64,000 nt of DNA from NCBI GenBank assembly GCA_028554755.1, contig JAPTOF010000005.1, forward strand, positions 827,501-891,500. The letters are read 5' to 3'. Source of the stretch: Cordia subcordata. Lineage: Eukaryota > Streptophyta > Magnoliopsida > Boraginales > Cordiaceae. Under the pieces are notes generated by a model. The model ran no database searches. It saw nothing but the letters and a program-made list of their open reading frames with translations, and was not told the DNA's origin. Position numbers and translations under genes: made by a program. Every line of letters begins with the position of its first letter. Positions within the stretch are counted from its first letter, which is position 1. Shown piece by piece: positions 55,014 to 64,000 of the stretch.

Positions 55014-55923
55014 TGATGAGTTGTGATTTGGTGTGTGTTTGCATCGCCATTTACTTATACTTTAGAGGTGTTGAATGCTTATAATGATGCATTAGTGTAG
55101 TACTTTTGATAGGAATAGGCTTAAGTGTGAATAAATGTGCATATTGAGTTTAAGAGATAAAATGCTATACTAATAGCTTATTTTCAATGATTCAGGTGAC
55201 TTTGGGTTAAGATAAAGATTGAACAATGAAAGGTGATGAAGATAGGACATGCAAGGGTCTAAGGGAGAAGACTAAAGGCCGAAATGACAAAAAATTGGAT
55301 GAAGGAATTTTTGGAGGTGTTGAATGCTTATAATGATGCATTAGTGTAGTACTTTTGATAGGAATAGGCTTAAGTGTGAATAAATGTGCATATTGAGTTT
55401 AAGAGATAAAATGCTACACTAATAGCTTATTTTCAATGATTCAGGTGACTTTGGGTTAAGATAAAGATTGAACAATGAAAGGTGATGAAGATAGGACATG
55501 CACGGGTCTAAGGGAGAAGACTAAAGGCCGAAATGACGAAAATTGGATGAAGGAATTCGACGAAGCTCTCTGGAGTGGCCAGTCGACCTAGTCGGTCGAC
55601 CGGCTATTCTTCCTTAGCGTCCGGCTGAGTTCCTTCATCAAATTTTTCGTCATTTCGGCCTTTAGTCTTCTCCCTTAGACCCGTGCATGTCCTATCTTCA
55701 TCACCTTTCATTGTTCAATCTTTATCTTAACCCAAAGTCACCTGAATCATTGAAAATAAGCTATTAGTGTAGCATTTTATCTCTTAAACTCAATATGCAC
55801 ATTTATTCACACTTAAGCCTATTCCAATCAAAAGTACTACACTAATGCATCATTATAAGCATTCAACACCTCTAAAGTATAAGTAAATGGCGATGCAAAC
55901 ACACACCAAATCACAACTCATCA
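55014..55923. repeat. Fold-back of LTR start sequences with an internal tandem duplication
   Basis: It opens TGATGAGTTGTG and closes CACAACTCATCA. Left arm 55014-55310 and right arm about 55630-55923 are nearly identical inverted copies of the first 300 bp of an LTR. Between them lie a second tandem copy of most of the left arm and a GGTCGACC cluster (55577-55608). The left arm follows the Athila-2 polypurine tract; the right arm abuts the protease of element 4. No target duplication is evident. Confidence 0.88.
55064..55559 (+). repeat. Direct tandem duplication, unit about 249 bp
   Basis: 55064-55310 is repeated at 55313-55559 with very few differences (for example CTATACT versus CTACACT). 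Both copies begin AGGTGTTGAATGC and end GATGAAGGAATT. Confidence 0.9.
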
Positions 55924-56996
55924 GTAGCATTTGCACCACAGGTGCTCCATTTAAGCTTGGCAATCCTGGAGCTTTTACCATCTCTTATGCTATTAATGAT
56001 AATTCGGTAGCCCATGCCTTGCTTGATTTAGGTTCTAGAGTCAATCTTATTCCTTTTTTGATGTATAAACACTTAGGTTTGGGGGCGTTGAAGCCCACTA
56101 GTGTGGTTTTACAATTGGCCAATAGGAGTAAGAGAAGACCTCGAGGGATAGTTGAAGATGTCATGGTTAAAGTTGGAGAATTTTACTATCCTATGGATTT
56201 CATTGTTCTAGACATGCATAAAGGTCATAACACTAGGAATATGACAACTGTCCTTTTGGGAAGACCATTTTTAACCACTACCAATGCAGTAATTCATTGT
56301 AGGATAGGGATCATTGAGTTCATGTTTGGGAATTTGAAGGCAAACGTTAGAGGTGCCGAGTTTGCTACTAAGGATAGAGTGGGTTATAAGGAGAATTATT
56401 TGCTCATAGAGTCTGTTGCTTCTAGTGATGATGATTCCCATGCTTCTTTCTTGTCTTTAGAAAATAGAGTTGTGCTTGACACGATCATCAAGCAGTTAAA
56501 TTTGGAGGCTTTTAGTGAGACTCACTTAGAAAGTGATGTCTTTTCCTTAGTAGATACTCTCGATTCCTGTGTCGAGGAGTCCTTCAATTTACTCTTAGCC
56601 CCGAGTGATATTGGTGAGCTTGATGAGATTATTGCTCTAATAGACTCTGGAATCTCTATTTCTGAGAGTACATCTTCCATTGTCTCATCTACTCTTAAAT
56701 CTGGTGAGACCATTGCTATAGATCCTTCCCTAGTTGAGAGTAGTTCTGAGCTTCCACCGAGTGTGTTTCGTTCTTTTTCAGAGTCCTCATATGTGCCCAT
56801 TGTTCCCGATCATATGGAGGATAATGCTTCATTTTCTCCCTGGATTCCACTAGAGTTTAGGTTAGCTACTAGTGAGTTGAGTTTAAGAGAAGAGACTCGA
56901 GTATTCGACCCAGGCATAGAAGAATGTGTTGTTGCGTCATTTGTTACAGCCTACCCTATGAGATGCACATTTTTTGATCCATTTCTTTTATTTTAG
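55887..56996 (+). CDS. Element 4 retropepsin-like protein with acidic tail (open frame with LTR-derived start)
   Basis: The first 12 codons come from the fold-back LTR; element sequence starts at about 55924 with SICTTGAPF. The protease core has ALLDLGSRVNLIPF (active-site Asp near 56027), LANRSKRRPRGIVEDVMV and LLGRPFLTTTNAVIHC, matching Athila-1 and Athila-2 but clearly diverged. A 220-residue acidic Ser-rich tail follows. The frame is fully open to TAG 56994-56996, unlike the protease regions of the other copies. The expected role is processing of Gag; Gag itself is missing from this copy, and the present start is an accident of the junction. Confidence 0.75.
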   Translation: MAMQTHTKSQLISSICTTGAPFKLGNPGAFTISYAINDNSVAHALLDLGSRVNLIPFLMYKHLGLGALKPTSVVLQLANRSKRRPRGIVEDVMVKVGEFYYPMDFIVLDMHKGHNTRNMTTVLLGRPFLTTTNAVIHCRIGIIEFMFGNLKANVRGAEFATKDRVGYKENYLLIESVASSDDDSHASFLSLENRVVLDTIIKQLNLEAFSETHLESDVFSLVDTLDSCVEESFNLLLAPSDIGELDEIIALIDSGISISESTSSIVSSTLKSGETIAIDPSLVESSSELPPSVFRSFSESSYVPIVPDHMEDNASFSPWIPLEFRLATSELSLREETRVFDPGIEECVVASFVTAYPMRCTFFDPFLLF

Positions 56997-57005
56997 GATG
57001 CCTAG

Positions 57006-57380
57006 CATGATCTTGTGTACATAATCTTAGGGCGTGAGTTTAGATCTTCAAGGTGTCGGATACATGGTTTTGATTGCATTTTTCATGTGCTGCATCCATT
57101 TGCTTTTTCTTATGCTAATTTACTTATCTGGTCGTACATGCCCAAGGATTTTAAGCACCACTGGCTAACACTACCACCCGACTGGGGCGTAAAATCCAGC
57201 GCTACTAGGAGGGACCCTAGATATTTTGATAGTTACAGTTTGATTAATGAGTTCTTTACTTTTGTTTTTCTTAGCACATTTTGTTTTTCATTTCTTTTCT
57301 TTTCATTTTTATTTCCCTCATATCCGTTGCTTTCTATACATAAAGCCTTGTCATTTACACTTGTGATATTGAGCTTTTAA
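57006..57380 (+). CDS. Downstream open frame of element 4, conserved with element A
   Basis: Same reading frame as the protease ORF, after TAG 56994 and TAG 57003. It reads LIWSYMPKDFKHHWL and then GVKSSATRRDPRYF, followed by a Phe-rich hydrophobic end. Element A has IIWQFVPRNFKHILL and GVKSSATRRHPR at the same place, and Athila-1/2 have VVSATRRQPRF behind pol. No ATG opens it (the first possible start is a GTG at 57015). Conservation could be protein- or RNA-level; I cannot tell which. Confidence 0.4.
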   Translation, partial: HDLVYIILGREFRSSRCRIHGFDCIFHVLHPFAFSYANLLIWSYMPKDFKHHWLTLPPDWGVKSSATRRDPRYFDSYSLINEFFTFVFLSTFCFSFLFFSFLFPSYPLLSIHKALSFTLVILSF

Positions 57381-57602
57381 TGTTGTGTTTGTTGATTTCC
57401 TTTGTAGATCTTTTGAGTTGAGTGGAAATTGGGTGCAAAGGAAGTTAATGGACACAATCATCAAAACATGGCATGCACAGCTTAATGCTACACAAGGTTG
57501 TATCTATCCACCCTTCACTTGTCCCCTCTTATCTACCATGTTCCCACCACCCTTACTTGCTTTGTGTTGCTGATTTGCTTATTGAGTAATATTGTTCTAT
57601 TT

Positions 57603-57635
57603 GCTTGAGGACAAGCAAAGTTTAATTTGGGGGTG
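57603..57635 (+). other. Internal polypurine-like tract of element 4
   Basis: GCTTGAGGACAAGCAAAG followed by TTTAATTTGGGGGTGA; about 915 bp before the true tract. Confidence 0.65.
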
Positions 57636-58532
57636 AGGGGGTTTTGTTTTATTGTTTTATGCTTTCATTAGGTTAAATTGCATTATATGCTTTAGAATGG
57701 TGAAAATTTTTCAAATTTTGATGCATGAAAATTTGTTTATTTCTTGGTTGATCATTGTACTGGCTATTGTGATTAACTCAACTGATTGGTGAATATGAGT
57801 TTCATTAAGGGGAAATGAATGGAGTGGATTGAAAATCAGGTCTTGGAGGGGACGTCCTTAAAAGTTGTGGGGAGTGAGGACCTTTAAGAATGACCTTTGT
57901 AGCCACCCCATAGCTTGGAAGGAAAGAGTGTTGAAAAAGGGTTGTTAATATGAGTGCCCCTTCCTTGATTGGTTCTTTTTGATGTGCTAAAGCCTTTCTT
58001 TTTGTGTGAATACAATACATAGCATGAAAAATCCAAAAAAATTGAAAAAGGCAAAAAGGTGCAAAAATAAAAAAAAAAAGGAAAAAGAGAAAAAACTGAA
58101 GGCACCAAAAAGTTTTGAAATAAGTGCATAAGTGACACAATGCCAACTTAGCACATGTTATCATCATTGTCTATATGTAAATAAGGTTTTTATAAGCCAT
58201 TGTGTAAGTATATTCTCTCTTTTCTTCTCTTTGAGGCTTTGTGCATGTGAGGGAGGTCATGTTAGTTGACGGGGCACGAAATCTCAACACCTTGAGTGCG
58301 TGCATTAGAATCCTAGGCTTGTAGTGATTTGGCTACTCGGGAACTTCCCACAAGGTTCGAGGCCCTTTATAAGTAGAGGAAGGATCTGAAGAGACTTGAG
58401 GATCTCTCCACAATATGAATGCCCCCTTCATGCTTCTTAGGCTAACCATGATAGCGAGTCAATTCATTAGGCAACCTTTTGTATTGACTTTAGAGGTAAA
58501 CTTAGGATTGGGCTTGCTTGGGGACAAGCAAG

Positions 58533-58550
58533 GAGAAGGTTTGGGGGTGT
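58533..58550 (+). other. Polypurine tract of element 4
   Basis: GAGAAGGTTTGGGGGTGT directly before TGATGTGTTCG at 58551. Confidence 0.85.
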
Positions 58551-60118
58551 TGATGTGTTCGTTTTATGTGTTTATGTATTGCATGTATATACTTGTTTTG
58601 AGGTGTTTTGAGCTTCATTTAATGTATTAGTATAGAATTTAAGTCATAATTCTACATATTAGGGTTTAAATGTTCATAGTTGAAGTTAGGACCTAAATGC
58701 TACACTAATGCGCGCTTGTTGCTTATTTAAGGTATGATTTGGGAAGATAATTGGAGCTTAATTGAGGGTGCTTGGAGTGTGGAACAAATCCAAAGGTGTT
58801 TTGGATGTAAAGGAATGAGGAAAAGTGCATTTGGAAGTGGCCAGGCGAAGGAAGGAGCAATCGAGGCGAAATCAAGCGCAACGTGAGCCAAATTTAGAGC
58901 TTGCAAACTAAGAAGGGCATGGACAAATTTTGGACATATTTTAGGGTGGAAACAATGACTTGGGAGATCCCCCATGGCGATACGAAGCCATAGAAAAAAA
59001 CGATGCGCAAGTCAGAGCTAAAATGAGCAAGATATGAATATTTTACTATCAAGACCGATTAGCTTCTGTCTAGGCTGGACGACCTAGCCGATCGACCGGC
59101 TGAGCCCCCGGCTGGACGCTTTAACAGCCTTATTTAAGCCACTTTTTAGCCATTTTTGAAAGAGAACACCAAACTTTTTTCACACCCGCTTGCCAAAACT
59201 TAAAATCCACTTAAAACCTACCTTACACACTAAATCCAACATCAATTCCATCCATAAACAACTTGGATTTGAAGATCAAACAAGGATTTGGAGGGTTTTG
59301 GAGCAAGATTTGCAAAGAGCAAGCCAGGATAATGAGGGAGCTCTATATTTGTCTCTTTATTCTTATCTATAATATGTTAGATTAGCTCTAGATTAGGAAG
59401 GATTGCTATTTTTGTAATGGATTAAGGATTTTAACATTTTTTTTGAGATATTGATGGTTGTATATATATGCTTTGTTCTTATATGCTTATGGCTTGAGAT
59501 TGAACATGTTAAGGTGTTTGGTGAAATGCCTCTATGAGTTTGCATGTGTAATTTGTGCTTAGATGCTAATAGTAGTGGCCTCACCTTAGCCTTAATCTAT
59601 GCTAATGGCATGAGCCCTACTTGCAACTACATTTGTGTTGATTAATTGTGCATTTTGGTGCCCTTAATGTAGTAGATAATCACCTCTAGCATGAAACATG
59701 ACTAAAAGGGTACCACTATCACTTGCTTAACCTAAGGGACTTAATCTCTAGTTAGAAACATAACTGAAAGATTAGACTCCCTTTTAGGACATTAATCAAC
59801 ACCCAAGGGAGCTAGAACTAAACCCAAAAGCCATAGCTAGCTAAGACAAACCTATACTTCTAATTGGGCCCGATTAGGGATAGGATTGCACCGATAGTTA
59901 GAGATAGTAAGTCTAGTAATCTAAGCCCACAATTAGAGTAATCAAACCATCAATAATCTCAAAACAAAGTTAAGAACCCAAATCCATTCCAAAGGAGCAA
60001 TCACCCCTAAGTTTCCCTAAAACTTTGTAGATCCTTACGTCCGTAGCTTGTTTATTCCATCATTCCCATTAGTCAAGTCTATTTTCCCTTAGTTTAGGAT
60101 CATAAACATGTTTTCTTC
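58551..60118 (+). repeat. 3' LTR of element 4 (LTR subfamily 3), truncated
   Basis: Starts TGATGTGTTCG after the polypurine tract. A GGTCGACC-like site is near 59090. From about 59560 to 60100 it is the reverse complement of 63240-63720. It stops near 60118 where Sirevirus sequence begins, so its 3' end is missing. The frames at 58727-58975, 59190-59372 and 59393-59584 are LTR sequence. Confidence 0.78.
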
Positions 60119-60875
60119 ATAACTGTCACAAACTTTCATCAACACACTTTTCTTTCACCCTCTTTTGGCATCGTCAAAATCAATATGGTCATAAGGAGAA
60201 AAGCGAATTAATATCCAAAAGCACAAAGTATTAGCAATTCAAGAGCACTACTAGCCAAACTAACATATGATCCAAAATAGCTAAACTATCATCAAGAGTA
60301 GCAATTTAAACTATTATCAAAGTATACCATCAGTTGTTTCAAATAATAAAGCAATGAAAGTAAATTGTGTTAATGAAGGTTAAAGGAAGTGCATGAAAAG
60401 TTTTATCAAAAAGGCTATGGTGAACTCAAGGAGCACGATCAATAGGGTCCGAGAAATGTTTCTTTATATCTTAGTGCATCATTGTAATCTCTAAATCAAT
60501 GTGCTTCCTCTATTCTGAAAGGTCTGCCTACTGTGCATTCCATCCACCTATTGTAGTGTTGTTCTTACCTATTCCTGTATTCAAAGCTTTTAGTTAAGTG
60601 AGGGTTTGAGCCATGATCAATGGGTCTTCTTCTTGAGCCATGGAGCTGAAGCTTTCACCTCTTCACATCTCAGCATGTCTTTGATCTTTAACATGTGCTT
60701 CTACCTGTGATTGACTCAAGACTTTCCAAAGTGTAACATCTTCAGGAATAATATCTTCTTTTGAGGAACTCACTTCCTTAGGGAACGTGCCTAGCAGATT
60801 CATTTCAATCCTGCCTTCTCTATCTTACTTCTCCCTCTTTGCCTCACCTAAGGCCTCCTGAACTTCATCTACATA
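60119..60875 (-). other. 3' region of a second Sirevirus copy
   Basis: Matches 10845-11580 on the same strand: the untranslated part and the C-terminal part of the env-like gene, here too decayed to hold a frame. The LTR and polypurine tract of this copy are missing. Confidence 0.7.
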
Positions 60876-61231
60876 TTAAGCCTCAGGTCCAAAAACTTGT
60901 CTACTTAAAGCGAGTCCACCCTTAGCCTTTTGCTTAATTGACTTCTTAATATCATTGGGCAAATTTCTATAAGTTTCACTGTTTATTGGTACTCCATTAT
61001 ACCAGTAAATGCCCATGAAATTTATATATTGCATATCAATGTTCCAAGCAAATTTCTTAACTAGTTGTTTGGATTTGATATTGAAGTGATAAAAGATATA
61101 CATGAGGGCCATGTCATATCTAGAGGTTGTTGTTTTACCACAACCTTTCCCACTAAAGTGTAATATATGTTGTAAGGTCAAAAATGGTAAGGCAGTATTA
61201 ACTTCATTTGTAAGGCTATAGAGAATATATA
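60876..61231 (-). pseudogene. Sirevirus env-like protein, second copy, C-terminal piece
   Basis: Minus-strand frame contains NIDMQYINFMGIYWYNGVP and continues past the point where the first copy has a TAG (first copy NDIKESI then stop; here NDIKKSIKQKAKGG). It is cut at 61231 by a solo LTR and resumes at 62706. Residues up to 61277 in this frame come from the solo LTR. Confidence 0.75.
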
Positions 61232-62705
61232 TGATATGTGTCGTTTGTGCATGTTTGCTTCTAGTTTTTGCATGCACGTTTTAGGGTGTTTAGAGCTTAA
61301 CTGAGTGCACTTAGTATAGAGTTTTTTTCATAACTATTAATGTTTGTACATAATGTATTTGGATGCATAAATTCTACACTAAGTTTTATATTCCATGTTT
61401 TAGGAGTGTTTTGAAAGGGTTTAAGCTTTCACGAGAAAGAAATGAGCTAACGGATAAAGACCGAAAGAAAAGGATTAAAGAATGGAGCATTTTGACCCAA
61501 CTAGTTGACCTTGAAAAAGAGCTGATTTGATTGGCTAGGTCACCTGGCTAACCCAGAGAACATAAAAATTCTGCTGGTCGAGATACCCTTCAGAGCTGGT
61601 CGACCTAAGACTAGAAAGCTATCCAATTCAGCTGGTCGAGTTCATCAAGTAGTCAGTTGATTGGCTTGGTCGACTGGCAGAACCCGATAATAGCTATAAA
61701 TAGCTCGTTTCAGCTTATTTACTAAAAAGGAACTTTTATTTCTTAAAACCCTAATAAACCCTAACCCTTTATCCACTTTACCAAACACCCACAACCACTA
61801 TCCCGCACCAAACCAAGCAAGGATTGAAGCTTGTAACAAGAGATTAAAACATTTTGCTTTGGATCTGAGCAAGGGTTTGAAAGGGAGTTTCTTATTCCTT
61901 TTCTTATTCTTGTAAAAGTGCTTTGCATTTGAGTTAGATCTAGGGTTGATTAATGCTATATATTAGATTATAGCTTTGAATGAAAGATTTGTGTATATCT
62001 TTGGCTCTTAATATATGCTTGTTTACATTGATTATTGGTATGAATCAATACGTCTATGTGTTGATAATTGAATATGTCTATGTGTTCGATAAAATGCCTA
62101 GGTGAACTTTCATGTGTTATTTCGTGCTTAAATGCTATCGGTAGTGGTGTCACCTTAGCCTTAATCTATGCTAATGGCATGAGCCTTATTTACAATTAAG
62201 TGTGTTGATTAATATGCTTAATTGATGGCTTTGTGTGGTAGGAGTATACCTCTAGTATGAAACAATACTAAAAGGGTACCCACTAGTACTAGTTAATGCT
62301 CTAGGAGTCTAATCTCTAGTCTAAAACAATAGTAATAGGTTAGTCTTGAGTAGGATGTTAATCAACACCAAAGAGAGCAATCAAACCATATATAGCTCGA
62401 ACTGTTATCATAGTCCAAGTCTAGATACGACACAATTGCCCGAAATCCCTTTCCACCTTGTAGAGCATTATTTCCTTAGCTTGGCTCCCTTAGTTCTTCC
62501 ATTAGCTTAGGTTTAGATATAGGCCTTATTTTAGAGCCCCTCTTTTATCAAAAAGACCAAAAATACTTCAACACACGTACGTAGCCAGTTTTAGACACTT
62601 TTGCATGTAGAGACTGAACTAAGATAGCCTCTTTGAGGAAGAATGACCCCGAACTTGCACGCTTCACTACACACGACCTGAGCACTTGCAGGTGTAAACA
62701 CATCA
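61232..62705 (+). mobile_element. Solo Athila-type LTR inserted in the second Sirevirus copy
   Basis: TGATATGTGTCG to AACACATCA, 1474 bp, flanked by ATATA (61227-61231) and ATATG (62706-62710); the intact copy at 11940-11965 reads GAATATATGCATC, so the duplication was ATATG with one later change. Contains a TATA box (61695-61702) preceded by decayed GGTCGACC motifs (about 61500-61680). The frame at 61968-62153 is not a gene. Confidence 0.9.
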
Positions 62706-63022
62706 ATATGCATCCATAATAGGGATTTTACCATCGTTTATGTTCCTAGGAATCAAGACTTCACTAATAACCTTAAAGGCAATTCTTTAATTGAAATCCA
62801 CATCTTTCAACTGGGGAAGAATCAAATCTGTGTCTTTCGGGCCTATATCATTCCACATATAATTTATAACCTTGCCTAGTATACCAACCTCTTTTACCCT
62901 TTTAGGCCAACCTTGGCTATTATAGTGTCCTTCTTCTTCAATGGGTGACCCAAAAATTTCCTTTAATTTATCCTCAGTCAGTACATAAATCTTATTGCAT
63001 ACTAATCGTAAACATTTAAGAG
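62706..63022 (-). pseudogene. Sirevirus env-like protein, second copy, middle piece
   Basis: Minus-strand reading gives LTEDKLKEIFGSPIEEEGHY and GWPKRVKEVGILGKVINYM, matching the first copy at about 12090-12220. It ends at 63022 where a minus-strand LTR begins; the N-terminal part is missing. Confidence 0.78.
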
Positions 63023-64000
63023 TGTTACCCGCAAGCGCACGGGTCAAGGTAATATAGCGTGTGCGAGTGTGGGGTCATGTCCACAGAGAGGCTATCTAGG
63101 TATAGTTCTAAAATAAAAATACGTCCTACACTAGCTACAAGTGGTCCTACCTACTTTATTTGGGGTTTTTGGATTGACTGGAGCTCTAATTGTAAACCTA
63201 AACTAAGGGAAAAATAAACCTAACTAATGGGAATGGTGGTATAAACTAGCTATAGAAGTGAGGATCTACAAAGTTTTAGGGAAACTTAGGGGTGATTGCT
63301 CCTTTGGAATGGATTTGGGTTCCTAACCTTATTTAAGGCTATTATTGGTTTGATTACTATAATTGCGGGCTTAGTTTACTAGACTTACCACCTCTAACTA
63401 TCGGTGCAACCCTATCCCTAATCGAACCCAATTAGAAGTATAGGTTCATCCTAGCTAGCTTTGGCTTTTGGGTCTAGTTCTAAGTCCCTTACGTGTTGAT
63501 TAATGTTATAATAGGGAGCCTAACTGTTTAGTTATGTTTCAAACTAAAGATTAAGTCCCCTAGGTCAAGAAAGTGATAATGGTACCCTTTTAGCCATGTT
63601 TCATGCTATATCACCTACTATATTAAAGGCACTAAGAACACAATTAATCAACAAAAATATAGTTGCAAGTAGGGGTTATGCCATTAGCATGGATTAAGGC
63701 TAAGGTGAGGTCACTACTGTTAGCATCTAAGCACAAATTACATATGCGAACTCGTGGAAGCATTTCATTAAACACCTTGACATGTTCAAGCCATAGAAAT
63801 GTTAAAACAAAGTATGTATGTATAATTATCAATATCTCAAAACAAGTGTTAAAATCCTTAACCCATTACAAAAATATCAATCATCCCTAATCTAGAGCTA
63901 ATCTAACATAGTATAGATAAGAACAAAGAGAAGAATATAAAGCTCCCTCATTCTCCTTACTTGCTCTTTACAAATCTGGCTTCAAAACTCTCCAAATCCT
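63023..64000 (-). repeat. Athila-type LTR (subfamily 3), minus strand, running off the window
   Basis: Reverse complement of an LTR end: TGTTACCCGCAAGCGC at 63023, then the GAGAGGCTATCT block and text matching 59560-60100 in reverse. It continues past the window end. The 62- and 75-residue frames here are not genes. Confidence 0.8.

Larger units (their letters stand above)
46223..55590 (+). mobile_element. Athila-type Ty3/gypsy element (Athila-2), plus strand
   Basis: Truncated 5' LTR, perfect primer site, gag, protease, RT, RNase H, integrase, post-pol region with two polypurine tracts, and the first ~300 bp of a 3' LTR that turns into a fold-back. It is a close relative of Athila-1 and has fewer changes at key residues, but several frameshifts. 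With both LTRs truncated it cannot complete a normal replication cycle, though it could be transcribed from 46313. Confidence 0.9.
57381..58550 (+). other. 3' non-coding region of element 4
   Basis: Holds the first polypurine-like tract (57603-57635), an A-rich tract at about 58030-58095, conserved GGGGCACGAAATCTCAACAC text near 58270, and the true polypurine tract (58533-58550, ending GGTTTGGGGGTGT). No gene; the 120- and 84-residue minus-strand frames at 57805-58167 are shadows of the A-rich region. Confidence 0.7.
55924..60118 (+). mobile_element. 3' part of a non-autonomous Athila-related element ('element 4')
   Basis: Internal sequence starts abruptly in a protease, continues through an acidic tail straight to the conserved post-pol segment, and ends with two polypurine tracts and an LTR (58551-60118). 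No reverse transcriptase or integrase lies between. The 5' part is lost at the fold-back. Its LTR differs from subfamilies 1 and 2 (start TGATGTGTTCG) and matches the minus-strand LTR at 63023. Confidence 0.8.

Overview
The window is plant nuclear DNA, most likely eudicot heterochromatin or another transposon-dense intergenic region. I found no ordinary host gene in 64 kb. The evidence is a hAT DNA transposon, Sirevirus-type and other Ty1/copia elements, Athila-type Ty3/gypsy elements primed by plant tRNA-Asp, and a piece of plant mitochondrial DNA carrying part of rps7. Species cannot be named from the sequence.

Layout. 1-7356: a copia element whose integrase is split at window position 16 by a 4.6 kb hAT element (17-4661, perfect 8 bp target duplication); the copia pol and 3' LTR resume at 4662. 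7478-9879: a minus-strand LTR remnant interrupted by mitochondrial DNA (about 7850-8640). 9880-10538: a fold-back of inverted LTR ends. 10539-13110: the 3' end of a minus-strand Sirevirus (LTR start, polypurine tract, env-like gene, end of pol). 13111-18719: a non-autonomous Athila-related element (here 'element A') encoding an unrecognised protein with two CCHC knuckles. 18720-18818 and 31570-32612: two pieces of the Sirevirus integrase, separated by a complete Athila element (Athila-1, 18819-31569, 5 bp target duplication), whose 3' LTR is itself interrupted by a solo LTR (28867-30466, 5 bp target duplication). 32613-46222: a minus-strand Athila (Athila-3) whose gag is interrupted by a heavily decayed copia (34942-44093). 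46223-55590: plus-strand Athila-2, joined head to head with Athila-3 by truncated LTRs, giving an inverted repeat of about 2.7 kb. 55014-55923: a second fold-back. 55924-60118: a non-autonomous element keeping a protease but no reverse transcriptase or integrase ('element 4'). 60119-63022: a second Sirevirus env-like copy split by a solo LTR (61232-62705). 63023-64000: a minus-strand LTR running off the window.

Reading the nesting gives a relative history. The Sirevirus is the oldest layer. Element A entered it and a deletion then removed the reverse transcriptase region. Athila-1 entered the integrase, and Athila-3 entered the region just upstream of the integrase. Solo LTRs and the decayed copia came later, inside the Athila elements. 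All long coding regions except those of element A and element 4 carry stops or frameshifts.

The most interesting signals are cis-acting and shared among the Athila-type elements: (i) a repeated hairpin with a constant loop and compensating stem changes in the transcribed part of the LTRs; (ii) clusters of GGTCGACC palindromes just upstream of the TATA box; (iii) a second polypurine tract about 915-943 bp upstream of the true one in four elements; (iv) a conserved segment in the pol reading frame behind the pol stop; and (v) the double-knuckle protein of element A, whose frame runs on through a single TAG. All identities come from reading motifs by eye; no database search was run.
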